DNA of 64,000 nucleotides from Sipunculus nudus (GCA_026874595.1 CM049320.1:13019488-13083487); one strand, 5' to 3'. Shown: positions 23,196 through 37,500, numbered from the stretch's first letter. Translations and numbers: made by a program. The notes: a model not told the origin generated them from the letters alone.

Positions 23196-23345
23196 CCCCT
23201 TATCGCTTAACCGTGCGAGTCATGCACGGTCTCCCCACAGAGCTGAGCTCGGGGTGGGATCGACCGTGAAAAATCTCACGCCTCCTCGGCTGATACTCAA
23301 GACTCACGCACTGTGCTCTGCTGCCCGAGCCTGGGCGCTCACAGA
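23196..23345 (-). mobile_element. Diverged SINE fragment (family of 21017)
   Basis: On the minus strand the order is a tRNA-like head with AGCAGAGCACAGTGCGTGAG, then CAGCCGAGGAGGCGTGAGAT, then CACGGTCGATCCCACCC. This matches 21036-21125. It is truncated and more mutated than the 21017 copy, and a run of about 20 C lies at one edge. Confidence 0.8.
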
Positions 23346-23779
23346 TCACAAAAGTCGGTCAAATGCAATGATTGTCATAAGATTTAAACATATTAATTAT
23401 TTGACAACGAGTACTACCTTTAAATAGTGACATTTTGAAAGTTATAAATGTATAGACGCGCGTTTCATTATTGACATTAACATGTAACGAACTTTTGAAT
23501 ATTTGGACTTTCCAGTTTATACCGTAATTTTATAGAAATATAAATATTAAAGCCCAACAACATCAGGTTTGAATATATTGTTCAAAAACATGTAGGAGAA
23601 TAGTTGCGGAACAGAAAATCCTCATAATCATTTGTTTAAGGTGCCTCAAAATGTCCTCTTTACATTGCATATTTTAAAAATTAATCCCTTCCCGTACCCT
23701 CCCCATGTAAATATAAATATCTTTAACAAAAACAAAGCTCTAGATGGGGTGAAATATATTACGTGAAAATAAACCCACA

Positions 23780-23780
23780 C

Positions 23781-23830
<50 letters not shown>
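23780..23830. repeat. (AT)n microsatellite
   Basis: Uninterrupted TA/AT dinucleotide run. Confidence 0.9.
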
Positions 23831-23834
<4 letters not shown>

Positions 23835-24289
23835 TTAACAAATAAAAAAATTAAGAAGTTATAGTTTTTCGATTATGTATCATGTATTGTATTATACACT
23901 CATTAAAAGCAGAATCATGCATAAGCAATTTCAATATTTGCATGCAGCTATAATTATAATGAAACTGCATTTGGGCTGTGGCTCTTAACTGACCACAAGT
24001 TAACCAGTGCGTCTCTGTGACTTCCGAGTTATACACATTGGATCACATCCCAGCGCTTCTGCCTGAAATCAGAGATGGCATCCGAGCACAAAATCATCCA
24101 TAACTTTCAGATTAAAGAATGGATCACTATTATTCTTCACAGAATGATAATAAAGATCTTATTCTATCGGGGAAAAAACAAAATGGTATTGAAGCGTTAG
24201 CATTTGGTACATGCTTTAAACTGCTTTATTTATAAGTCATTCCTTGGTTTCCGGCTTCCGGCTTCCGACTTCCAAGTTTACATACACGA

Positions 24290-25180
24290 CCGCGCCATGA
24301 CACCTTTAGTTTTGAATGAGAAGTACCGCTTCACGTGAATCGGTGCCACAGTGATGAAAGGAGGTAAAAAATGTAATTATTTTTGTGTAACAACATTTCT
24401 TCTTCGATATTAAGCACATATAATACGACTTTATAAGCCTGTGATGCCAAATAATACCAGACAGTAAATATTTTGATCCGACCCTTAGAATGGGCGTTCT
24501 GTTGTGACTGCCATCATGACTCCAGGCCCTATCAGTTTATTTCCGAAGGCCTGAGTGTCATGTTGTCATGGCTATCACATGACACTTAGACAACAGGCTG
24601 GTGCGTCAACATGGTTCATTGCTGTGTTCTTCCGGCGCTATATACTCTCCAGTCATAATTGCATATTAAGGACCAGGTTTATAAGAAAAAATTATGGAAT
24701 GGATATTTTAAATACTTTAAATTTCTGTTTTGCATTCGCTCTTATCCGAAGGTAAAATTTCTCCGCAGTGGTAAAATTAATCGGATGCGCCGTATTTATA
24801 ATATTAAAGCAGCATTAATGATTCAAGCCCATTTAATCATGCCACTGTGCTTAATTACTAGCATTAACCTCAGCGAGGTATATTTGTCCATGCAAGTGAA
24901 ATTAGATAAAGGATAAGTTGAGTGTAAAAGATGGTTAATTTTTTTGTTATATGTAGAATCATTTACACTCACTGATAAAATATCAAATTAAAAAGAAATT
25001 AAAATTTAATTTTAATAGGCTTGTTTGTGGTATTTTTTGGTATCGTCAACACCTGTTAATGTAAATGAAACTTTTCTTGTCACTTGTAAATGTTTTCTAA
25101 CGTTAAAACATTATATTAATAAAGACCAACGAAGTTTTGTAAAGTTGATATGCAGAAGTAGCAGCGTGATTTTCATATAT
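24290..25180. other. Intergenic sequence upstream of the TPRG1L-like gene
   Basis: No gene is supported. The open frames at 24555-24916 overlap each other and lack family resemblance. 5' UTR exons of the downstream gene could lie here but cannot be identified. Confidence 0.35.
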
Positions 25181-25199
25181 GCAGGGAGAGTAGTAAATA

Positions 25200-25242
25200 T
25201 TGAGAATGACGTCACGCATGCGCATTAACGTATAAAGACAGT
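25200..25242 (+). promoter_or_regulatory. CRE and NRF-1-like motifs just upstream of the TPRG1L-like ATG
   Basis: A perfect cAMP-response element TGACGTCA lies at 25207-25214. CGCATGCGC (25215-25223), the core of an NRF-1 palindrome, follows immediately. Both are within 40 bp of the start codon, and a TATAAAG lies at about 25231. The ATG itself has A at -3 and G at +4. Whether these sites act as promoter or 5' UTR depends on the unknown transcription start. Confidence 0.5.
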
Positions 25243-25536
25243 ATGGCTGATGTTGAACAGAAAGTGCCTGTTCACGGACAGGGAATGGATCATCTAGACG
25301 ACGACAAAATGAACCAAAATACTGACTTCACTGGAGCAACTCTACAAATTAACAGCAATGCTCCAAACGGAAACGAACCCACCGTGGGGTTTGCCGGTAC
25401 GGGTGTTGGATTTTCGCGGGACCGCCCCGGTAGCACCGTCAGTAAGAAGACTACAGGTAGCACGGGCAGCAAGACCAACATGTCACCGGGTGTAATACAG
25501 ACAGACGTCATGGCAAAATCCTACTTCTGTCAGCGG
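25243..25536 (+). CDS. TPRG1L: TPRG1L-like, exon 1
   Basis: 98 codons from ATG 25243 to the donor CGG|GTAAGG, ending in phase 0. It encodes the variable N-terminus, rich in Gly, Ser, Thr, Asn and Asp, then MAKSYFCQR, which leads into the conserved domain. The open frame continues to 25614, but the added residues have no family resemblance and the consensus donor fits exon 2 exactly. Confidence 0.88.
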
Positions 25537-28500
25537 GTAAGGTACTATATAAGCTGTACTGGACTTTGCTTGAATTATCAGGATGTTATGTTCTATAAAT
25601 CAAGTTATATCTAATTATGAACCAGGTGTAAAAATGTATATATAGATGTCCTAATCTCGAGTGGGTTTTTCCCAGAAACTCACACTCACAGATTGCCTCA
25701 TTAGCTTAGTTTGAAAATTTCACAAGTTTCAGGGTAAAGAGTATCTGTTTGCACAGAAATAGATTTCTGCATTTTACACCAATATAGACTTTCAGGGTTA
25801 ATATGTTTGCTCGAAGTAAATTATCAGCTCTACTTGACAATGTACTTGACAGTTGATGAGCCACGCCCCCTTTAAGGATAAGCCCCCCTTCTTCATCAGT
25901 GTCTCTAACTAGCCCTATCTCCTATGCTGTCTACCTGTGCTTTGATGTGAGAGAACCCTAAAACCAGCCCGATTTTGATTGGACTCTATCATTATATTGA
26001 GTCTTATACCCATACAGTGAGTTTCTACAATATTTGTCCTGTACCATGAATGAGACAGGCCCCGACTCAGTGATGCACCACAGGCGCTTGAATCGCTATT
26101 TGTGTTGATATTGGCTTAAATAGTGTTCAATTTACCTTAACAACAATCCCCTACCGTTTTATGAGCTGTAAACCATGATATATTGCTTGTTGGTACTTGT
26201 TTATTTAATAAATACACAAGGCCGGCATCCAAGTCTGCGGACGGGTAGGCAATAATACAAGAAATCAATTAAAATTCCCAAATATTTCAAAGATTTTCGA
26301 GGGAAGAAACTTACAATCGTTAAATGGCCAGTTCTTCTTTCCATAAAAGCATCAACAATTCCAATACACACAGTGTACCACTTGTAATGAGCTCTTATTT
26401 GTAACTAGTCTGCATCCATTAAGCAGCTGTTACCCCAAACAAGGAAATCCCCATGTATCTTGGTCAGCAGTAAGAATTCCCCCCTGGAACCTAACACCTG
26501 ATTGGTTGATAATCATGGAAATAGTAATCTGGGATAAATCTGTCTGTTTGTCGCTTAATGGATACAGGCTCGTCCGCAGATTTGGATGCCGGCCTTGTGT
26601 ATCTATTATATAAACAAGTACCGGCAAGCGATATATCATGGTTTACAGCTCATTAAATGGTAGGGGATTGTTGTTAAGGTAAATTGAAATCTATTTAGGC
26701 CAATATCAACACATATAGCGATTCATGCGTCTGTGGATGCACGCAACATAATGGTAATCATCTTCTGTACGACCCTCAACCAGGGACGCACATAATTTAA
26801 GGAAAACACAAATATTCTGAACCATTTAGACTGGATAATTTACTGTAATGGAAAGACCAAATGGTATATGATATTTTGATTGCTAAATAACATCTTCATA
26901 TAACGCAGTATTTATGATAATTACCTAGATTATCAGACATGTCTAGTGTATAATCTTATCACAGCTAACCCCCATACATGGTCCTCCATTCACATGTACA
27001 ATGATGAAGGATTCAAGGGAGTTTAAAAGTGCACACTCCAGTTGTGTATTTTATGATATTTAATAAAGCCATATTTTACCTTTTGAGTGTATTATGTGCA
27101 AACAAAAAACTTGTATTTTGGTCATTCTGTTCCTAGTTTGTGCGAGTGCCTGCTGATAAATCACAGGTTCACTCACCAACAACGTTTTATGGATGTCACT
27201 TGTGTAAGGAATATCATCTACAACAAATCTCTTTGTTTGTAGCTACTTGGAAACATACAAGTTTGACAGTTGGTGATGAGCCACACCCCCTTTAAGGATA
27301 TGCCCCCTTCTTCATCAGTGTCTCTAACCAGCCCTATCTCTTGTGCTCTCTCCCTGTGCTTTGATGTGAGGGAACCCTAAAACCAAACCAATTGAATTGG
27401 ACTTAATATTATTAGGCTCTGCCATATATTGAGTCCATTAGCCATACAGTGAATTAGAGATTAATTAGGAATTATCTCTTATCAGCATTGACCCATTTCA
27501 TATTATGGACCTGGGCAGTCCAGGATTAAAATGCTCCGCTCTCTCAGCTGCCAACCCATGCTCGATTCCCACAGTGGCCATGTGAGTGGTTATTAGTGTC
27601 CTCTAGAAGGTCAGTGGGTTTCTCCAACTTATCTCTGGTTTCCTCTATCTCCAAAGACTACCAAATGCCACAATATGAGCCATTGAGAGTGCCTCATATT
27701 AGTTATTAAAACTTTTTGTACTATCCATGTTACATAAATAAAGTTTATATAACGCTAGTAAATCAACCATACATCAGTTAATCGAGGCAGAGAAATTGCA
27801 AATGATCTGGATAGGAAGTGTACACAGAATGGCTTTTATCATAAATTCAAACATATAAAAAATATTAATTTAATTTGACTTCACTGAATCTACCGATTGC
27901 CAAACCTAAATTCCACATCCACACTCTGTTCTTTTACAGTAGTGATGTATAAATATTGACACTGTATGATTCAGGGGGAGGGGGGCTTTGCAAAATGTGC
28001 AGTGAACCGTGACAGTGATGCTGATCAGTGTAGAGTTTATACACACATGGTTCAGCATGCATGATTGATTCAGCTGCCTTTCTGTCCCAGTGTCCCAATT
28101 TATGGTTATGTGTATCACATGAAAAGGTAAAGGTTAAATAAAGAAATGCTTATGCTGGTCCTGTATTTGATAACTTATCACTGATAAGTTAACATCACTG
28201 TGCTCTGAATATTTCTGGTTTACAGAATAAGATATTGTTCCCCATGGTATTTCTCATGACATGCATGAAAAAATATGTTTTCTTGATGTTAATAGGTTTG
28301 TTTCTCAAAGGAAACTTTTCTCCTTTTGGCAGATGATGATCATACTTGTTAATACTTTTCCTTTAACTAAAAGAAAAAAGTCAGCAATTTGAGACAGTTT
28401 GACATCCTAATTACTGTTCATGGTAATAGGTACTACATTTTATAAAATCTAATGCTAATATAGTTTTATTGGTACTTCCAAGTTAAGAGTTCTTTGAGTA

Positions 28501-31500
28501 GGATTTCCAAATGGAAAACCTCTGTGGAAAAACAATTTTTTAAATCAAAACCAGCTAAAGTGTTGAATGTTCATCTGTTCCACTACTGCCTTTCTGCCAC
28601 TTTCCAAATATTCATATATGTATGTCTGTTAAGATTTAGGTCTGTTTAAATCTGGTTTGGGTTTTATTGAATGGCATATCATCCCTCTACTGTACCTTCC
28701 TAAGGTTGCAGTCAGTCAATTTAACAATTACAATTTCTGTGGTTTCAATTGGCTTGTATGATGTTTTCCAATTTCTTTTGTATTGAATGGTACAACTTTT
28801 AACAGCAAAGCAATGTATATAGCACAGCATGTTACATGTTCATCCTAATATAACCTAGAAAGCTACATTCCAAGAAATGCATGCCTCTGCCATGCTGGGG
28901 TAGGGGGTTCCTTATGGGGTGAAGACTGCAGCTCACCTCGGAACTGAGAGCATGTTTCAAAAAAGCTCTGTGTACACTGAAATCCTGGTGCCAAAGTTCA
29001 TTGCTGGTGTACACAAGCCATATTGCAAATAACCACTAAACACCCTCACTCTGAAGTCCAGGACCCGACTTTGACCTGAACAGGTAGGCAAACAATTGTG
29101 TGGTGCAAAAGGCTGGACTGCATTCGCATTCACTTACTTATCCCATATTCCTAGGTTCTTTCATGCATTTGTGACTGCAAATTTGTGAATATTCCTTTAA
29201 GTCCTTCTTGGATCAAGATCATGAGCAAGACCCTCACCAAAATCTGTTTACTTGACCCATTCCTGAGGCCAATTCCTGAGGTACTCAGAAAATTTAAAGG
29301 GATTCCATACATGATTGCATTAGAAATGGGTAAAAAAACACACACAAACACACAAACCAATGGGAATGAATACAACCTCTCCTGGTGGATTCAATAATTA
29401 TAAAATGAAGCTAGTGGTCCATCCTAACTTTTGTGAACACTGATCATCTGTGCATGCTGTAGTCGGTTCCATACTCATTGAGATGATACCACCAGCAACA
29501 ACAGTTCTACATCCTGAACACTAGGATCAATAAGTGTGGGCATAAACAGCTGTAGACGTCTCTTTGCTGGGATTATTCTCAATTGGGCTGAGTGCTTCAT
29601 CAGTCCCCAGAGCTTGATCTATCAGTCTGTCATCTGCTGTAAATGTTATTAAGGTTGAGCAATATGCTGTGCAATATTAGTCATGGTATATCTTTTTATT
29701 CAGATGGCTCAGATGTTGTTCAGTATAGCGCTGGGGTGTTATAATTAGTACGCATATTCTTCCATACATTTTCTATTTACATACCAAATATTAGGTCAGT
29801 ATTGCGTAATTTGTGAAGTAATGGGCCTGAACATAATGCTCCTAGTAAAAATAAAATATATTTACTCACTTAACATAAGAATTGCTAAAGTTAGAGACTT
29901 TTTTTCAGGGATATAACTTCATTTAATTAAGATTCAATTGTATACCAAAAATCAGATCTGAATATTTCAAATTTTATAAGTTATTTGCATAAATATAAAT
30001 CAGTACCTTAAATTTTGCCAAATTTTGGCCATGGCACATTTATTCCCTGTTAGCATTTTTTATTTTTATATCATTAACACGTACAGGTATCAGCTTCTAA
30101 ATTCTGAAATTTGAAAGGAATTGACCAAAAACTGAAGCTTTTGTAAAAGTTTTTATGAGACCATGTCACACCTAGGCTGTACTGGAACCCCTCTTTATGT
30201 CTATTTGCTGACCTTTCTGGCCAGTTATAAATGCTAGAAGGGAGGCATACTCTGAGAGTTTTCCATAATAGTAGTTTTCTTATATTCTTGAGCCTCAACT
30301 TACTCTCATGAAAATTACCTAAAAATAAAAAACAGAGGTGATATAATGTTAACACACTACCAGTATTTAACCCTGCTGAAGCATGCATCATACTTATTCA
30401 TACAAATATACTGTTAAGAAAAAATATAGCATATGTACAAAGTGATGCTGTGCCACTGTTCCAGTCCTGTGACAGTTTATGAAATTATTTGGTTATTTGG
30501 GAAGGCAGTTTCAGGTCAAGATATTGTAGTGGTAATAAGCCATAAGTTGTCATAAACAGCATTCTGGGATTATATTGGTCATTGTTCCTGTGTAACCTTC
30601 CTTGAGAGATATTCAGCTGAAATTCTGATATGCTCCATGCAGGGTTGGTTTCTTCCGGAAGAAAGATATTGGAAGAAAATGGAGGAAATGGGGTTTCCTC
30701 CACTTTTTTTATGGAAGTGTTGGATGATAGTTGAATTTAGTGGACAGACAGGACAGTAAAAATGATAGTGTGATTTACAAAAATCAAAACAGATATTTGA
30801 ACTATTTTTAGCTCAGCTGACTATTAGTCATCTGAGCTATAGTCGTGGTCCATTGTCCGTCGTCCGTCGGTCTGTCCGTCTGTCCGTCCGTAGATGTGGC
30901 ACGTTTTGAAACCGTAAGACCTAGGAGTCCAAATTCGGCATAATGTTAGATGTCCCCAAGATCTCCTACCAAGCCGAAAACTGGGTCTTTTCGACTTTGT
31001 TCCTTTGAGAAATTAAGGAAAAACCTCAATTTTTTATTATAAACCTATTTTTACACTTCAGGACTGCCTAATATCAAAACCACTCATCTGTTTTTCCTCA
31101 TATTTACCATAAATATTCCTCTATATAGTTCCTATGTACAATCAAGAAATTATGTCTGTATTATATAATTTAAAAAAGTTATGGACCCAAACATAATGCA
31201 TTTTGTAAAAAATCAGGAAAGATATTTGATCACTTAACACAAAACATGTTAAAGCTATGGACCTTTTTTCCAGTAATATACCTTAATTAATCAAAATTAA
31301 AATGTATACCCAAAATTAGATGAAAATCTTTTAAATTTTTTAAAATATTAATAAAAATAAAAAATTGGTACCTTGAATTTTGCCCAACTTTGACCATGGC
31401 ACGTTTTTTTCCTGTAAGTACTGTGGATTTTATTTTCACAGCATGTTTTTGTTACCTTTTCAACTGTTAACACCAAAAATTTGAAACCAGTTGATCAAAA

Positions 31501-34500
31501 ACTGTAGATTTTATTCAAGTTTTCAAGCACCATGTAACATATTGTTTACATCAAGCTAGTGTTATGCAGTTTGCAAGAGCTCAGCTCCCCAGCTTCAGCT
31601 CTTAGTTCCTTAAATTCGGCATACAGCTAGATGTCTCCAAAATCCCCTACCATGCCAAGAATTTGGTCACCAGGACTTATTACCTTCCAGATTTTAATGA
31701 AAAACTTCATTTTTCCATTAAAAACCCATTGTTACACTTCAGGAATGCCTAATATCACAACCACTGATCTGACTTTAATCATAAATAATTTACATATTTT
31801 TCATTCTCTATGCACATGCCAGAATGATGTCAGTATTGCGTAATTGTTTTAAGTTATGGGCCCAAACATAATGCACTTTGTAAAAAATCAAGAAATATAT
31901 TTACTCCCTTAACAAGGGGATTGCTGAAGCTAGAGATTTTTTGTCAGGGATGTAACATTATTTAATCAAGATTCAATTGAATACCCAAAATTAGTTATGA
32001 ATTTTTCAAATTTTATAAGTTATTAGTATAATTGTAAAATTAGTAACTTAAATTTTGCCCAACTTTGACCATGGCAAGTTTGTTTCCTGTGAGCACTGTT
32101 GATATAATTTTCATATCATGCACACATAAGGATTTCAGCTTTTAAGTTTAGAAAGCTGAAAGAAATTGGCCAAAAATTGTAGCTTTTATTAATGTTTTTA
32201 TGAGACCCTGTCAGACTTTGGATCTCTCCAGCCCCTCTTGAGTCACCTGTATGTTGACCTTGTTGAACTTTCAGCAAATTATGCATGCTTGAGGCGAGGC
32301 ATACACAGGAATCCAGGCAGCTTATGGCCAGCCACAGTTAATCCAGGTGTCCAACCCAACTCATCTAGTAGTTTTAACCAACTACATAACAATGAACAAT
32401 AAATTAATAAATTTTTATTGGTTTTTAATAAAAAATTAAAGAAAAATAGAAAAGGAATATGTTAGTTTATAATAACAGGAAATCAACTTGCAGTTACTGA
32501 TGATATAAGAATCTTGTATCGATGGATAGAATGTCATGTATTCCAAATAACACCATGCAGTCACCTATGGTATTTTTCAGTTCAATTTTAATGATAAAGA
32601 AGTAAATCATATCATTCATTACTAATCATTAGGGATCATATGATGGAAATTAATGATAGACAAAGATGCAGTTGATAATATTAATCTAGATTCCTACTGT
32701 GTCTAGTGTGTACATTGATGTGAAATTACCGTAGATCCGCGTTTTGCCGCCGCGGCCATAAAACAAGACTTGCAGCTAAAATTCCTGACTAATTTTCTCG
32801 ACAAGGGATGCGGCTATAAAACGCAGGTTTGGCTAAATTCAAACATGTACAAGAGACTCGACTGCCCGCCGAGGCGCAATGGGCGATAATAGGCTGAGGA
32901 AGGAGGAAGTGAATACTGAGAACGTATATTTTATGATATTGCATATTTGTATGTTAATTTTATTAATTTTAATTTTATTAAATGTAAAATTGATATTTTA
33001 AACAGGCTTATATGTATTATAAAACTTTTCTGAGTCAGTTATAAACCACGGCCATTTTCACGCAATGATTGATAAAAGATCGTTATTCACTCGCCAATAT
33101 TATGCACTCTAACACTAACGGTTGTACCTATATTTGAGTATGGCTGCTAACCGGTAAAACATTATTTTAAGATATGTCTTGAACATATCATTTCTTTTAA
33201 AATAAACTGTAAAACAAAAGATAATCAAAGACCATAGTTCTTCGGCAATTAAACCTGGGTTCACGTTCAGATACTTCTTCGTTCATCACATTGTCAATAG
33301 ATGGCGCTCAAAGGTCATAACCTCACCAGCTAGTTTCGTAATCTTTTTTTTATGGCACGTATTGCTAGCAGACGGTTCGGGCACCAGTGTGCATATATTA
33401 TGATCAGCAGGACCCTGGGAGTACGCGTACAGGCTGTGTGAACATCGACGCGGGATTGTTTATTCAAAGGTTTTGTCAAGGTTGTTAATTGACCGACGTT
33501 GTATGGAATGTAAATAAAAGTCATCACAAAGAGTACCGTTGGCTTTGATGTCCCATTGAAGTTTAATTAGACAGGGAAAAGGCGCAAGGTACCCCAAGGC
33601 CCGCTAATTCCGTAATCATTTTATGTGGTATGTTTTGCCAATTGACGATTCGGACACTATTTTGCATATATTACGATCAGCACAACCCGAGGTGTTCTGG
33701 CAATATGATCACTGACGCAGGTGTCGTTTATTTAAATGTTATGTTGTTAAATGACCGACGATGTATAATGTCTAAATAATATTTAAATTACCGTCGTGCC
33801 ATACAATGCTTTGACGTCCAATTGAACTTAAATTATCCAAGTTAAAGGCGCAAGATTCTCTGACATTCCATGATGTGTCAAATTAATTTCGTGGCTCTAC
33901 TATGATTCGTCTTGGATGAGTCATCTATTCTAATCGGGTAGATCAGGCTGTTTAACCAATTAATTAAATTAATTAATTAGCAAAGCCAAGCAAAATACAC
34001 AGTTGCAACTGTTTCCCAAAACTGTTATGCCTGACCGCATATCAGCATACCGCAGCGTTCCTAGCTGCAGCCTAGCGTTTAGGAATAGAACGTTTTTTCG
34101 TTGTGTTCCCATACATCATACACCACTCGGCAATGGAACGTTGTGAGAATGAGGTGCGGCCATTAAGTAAGGTTTTGAGAATTTTTTACTCCAGTGAAGG
34201 AGCCTTCCAGATATTTTACGAACATGGGGTGCGGCCATTAGACGACGTGCGGCGGCAAAACGCGGATCTACGGTAGTCCAAAATGAATTTATTACAGTTA
34301 TTTTTGAATATAAATAAAAGCCATAAAACCAGGTACTTATGATCATTATTTAAATGTGTGAATTTTGTATATTCTGGATTCTCAACATCATTGTTTGGTG
34401 AAAACTGAATAAATACCAGACATGGTGCGAATACTTTGTAATTGTATTTAAATACGAATATGATTATGTACTCCATTATAAAATTTCTTGCATAAAGAAT

Positions 34501-37500
34501 GGGAATTCAGGTAAAAATGAAAGTATATGAATACCAGTGCAAATACTTTCAAAATGTATTCATGAATGCATTCATGAATATATTCTTTAATATTATTTTA
34601 ATAATCATTTCAGTTATATTTCATTTTAAAAAATCATATGATTCTCTTATTATTTTTAATAAAAATTATATTTGGGACAATATTTGTAATTTTTTTTCAA
34701 TTAATAGTTAAACCCTTATATTATATTTTCTGCTTATAAGTCATATGGCCAAGTCAAAATTTGTATGACAATAGTACTCCATTTGTTAATAAAATAAATG
34801 AAATCAATCCTCTTCCCTGTCTCCAAAGGTACTATCAAAATCATACATAAGCTAAACAACAACAACTCATAATACAGCTTATATTTATTACTACACAAAA
34901 CCAGCATGTGCCTCATTTCTAAATAATATTTTTTTATCATATATAACAGCTGAGCGTCGTGACCCATAGGTCCCTTGTTATTCCTTTTGAATAAAAAAAA
35001 ACAATTTGACTTTTAATTGGTGTACAGGAACAATGCTCTGATTGATCTAAATATAACTCTGTTAGTTTTATTCTAATAGTATTGCCAAAATTTCAGCTGA
35101 TTGATTTGTATTTCAACTATTTAAGTATGTAGTGTTGCATAGTATGTGTTGACATGTTAATTAACAAAATAATCATGTTTAAATGTCTGGGTACCCGCAT
35201 TTAAATGAGGGTTAGAGGAAGTTTTCTTTATTTGCAACTAGTTCTTTCTAAATTTGTGTCACTCAGCAATGTTACTTTTGTATAATAGAGAATTAAAGAT
35301 TGATATACTACAATTTTCTTATCTTGTATCATAATAGTCAAGTGCATAGCTGCCTAGCCGTGACAAACACACTCAGTTAAGGCCCTCAGTGATCTTGCCG
35401 TAATGTCAGAGGGACAATCTGGTCCTAATAGCTGCCAGGGTGCATGCAGTGCTGCATACAAACTCACCAACTAATGTAGAATATAAAAGTATGCAAACTG
35501 CACTTCCTACAAAATATAACACAATTAATAGCTTGCTTATGTATGACTTAACAAATCCTATGTGATATTACACTATGATTGATCAATGATCACCAGTTGA
35601 ACTTATAATTATCACTCATTTAAATCATGCAATTGATGGCTTTTCAGCCTAATATTGTAGTCCCATACAATGACCAATTTAATTACCATCCTAACATTAA
35701 AAAAACCCCCAATAATGTCTTAAAACCTCCAACATCTGGAGAAAAAATGGCCTGCAGGTTTGGAAACTTAACAGATTGAGATAACTTATTTTACTACAGT
35801 AATGAAGTTATGTTTCACAGCAAATGCAGCAATGTTTAAGATGCTAACAGACAATTATGGATAATGTATGATTGCCAAACTTTACTTGCTGAATAGCCAG
35901 AATGGGAAAAAAATGAATACATACAAGGCACACTGAATTTGTATTCCTATTCTTGCAGACTGGTGTATTTGAGAATGCTGTAGAGATGAGCAAGAGTCTG
36001 TTAAAACATGAGATGGACGGGGACCTCAAGGGAGCATGGCTGCTGACAGAGTAAGTACCACGTTTTTATGTCACTTTACTGAGTCCATGTCTACACTACA
36101 GTGGTCTCTACCAGGCCGGTGAATTGTGAAGGCCCTCAGAATCGATTCAGTTATTGATTCTTTACCTTGGACTCAATTTTTGTTTCAGTTCTTACTTAAT
36201 TAGTAAATTCCACTTTAAAAAAAAAATAAAGCAATTTGACCAAAAATGAATGTTATAAAATGATATAAAATAAAAGAAAAATGTAGCTCACCATCTATTT
36301 GTAACCGCCATTTATGCTTCCTAGGTGAGGACTAATCCATCAGCAAACTTTTAAAAGTACAATAATGGCACATGCGCAATAAAGAGCTTCTGCATCACAA
36401 ATTGCACCATCAAATTTTTAAGCTCACAGAGGACTTCAGGATAGTACCTTAAAAAAATAACAATGGAAATGAATCGATTCAGTGTTTAATTATCAATAAC
36501 AATTTAATTGAGGGCTTGCAGTTCAGTGCATCCATTCTCCAATGCATAATACATTGTTAAGCCCGTTTTCTCTACAGGGTCTGCATGGTGTCATAGACAT
36601 GTTTATTAACATCATCTATGTGAGTGAGACTGATAAGAACAGTCAGTATGGCTGTTGTTTTGATGCATCATTAATAATTAATGCAGCATTGTGATGTCAT
36701 GGTGATTACCACAGTAACTGTGATGATGTCATATTCATTACCTTAGTTATTTTGTGCAACACTATAATTCATATTTATCAGTATGAATACTGTACTTGTA
36801 AGATTTTAACTGTTCACAACAGCCGAGTTATACGTCTCTTCTGTGAATGCCCTCTGCAACATTAATATTAATGGCAATTATGGCTGGGTACCATGACCCA
36901 TAGATCCTTAGGTCACCATGGTCATCATGTGATTTCATGATAAATACTGCGTTTCTTTTAATAAGATGGTGATTGCCATGGTAACTCAGGATGTCATGAT
37001 GATTGTCATAGTATATGTTGTTATATTATGATGACTGACGCTGTAAATCAGTCTGATAATTTCTATATTCCAGCTCCCCTTGTAGTTTAATCTTTCTTTT
37101 ATAAATATACCTTAATGGATAAAAATCAACATACAATATAAAAAAATGAGATATACTCAATATAATGGTGACCTTGTGTAGAGCACAATACATGTGATTG
37201 GTCATGTATGTGCACTGATAATGATAACATTAGAAGGACATAAATGTAAATGTTAAACAGGCAGACGTTTGCTGAATAAATCGTGTACTTTTACGTAACA
37301 TTGACAAAGGGCCATTGAAACCTCTTCGTCAAGGCTGAGCTGTAGGTAAACACATACAAGTGGACCACATGACTGTTAGTAAGAAACACTGACTCATGCT
37401 TACCTGATTAACATACATTCTACTTAATACTATAGAGCACCTTTAATGTCACTGGTAAAGGTGCGTTATACGTGGCTAAATTTTGAACCACAAGAGCATG

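Larger units (their letters stand above)
22122..24285. mobile_element. Possible 2.1-kb element bounded by imperfect inverted repeats
   Basis: ATGTGTAAAACTCGGAAGTC at 22121, followed by GGAAGC, is matched in reverse by GGCTTCCGACTTCCAAGTTT at 24259, followed by ACATAC. That is about 27 bp with a few mismatches. A second left-type copy (GTGTAAAACTCGGAAGCC) lies near 22335. The interior is AT-rich with no coding frame and holds a SINE and a long (AT)n run. Ends and target duplication are not secure. Confidence 0.3.

Noticed and set aside
29151-29397. Complementary 70-74-codon frames on both strands inside intron 1
   Set aside because: Exons 1 and 2 of the TPRG1L-like gene join perfectly without it, and no transposon family was recognised.
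30074-30391. 105-codon minus-strand frame
   Set aside because: Falls in the partial copy of the ~685-bp repeat. The related copies do not keep it open.
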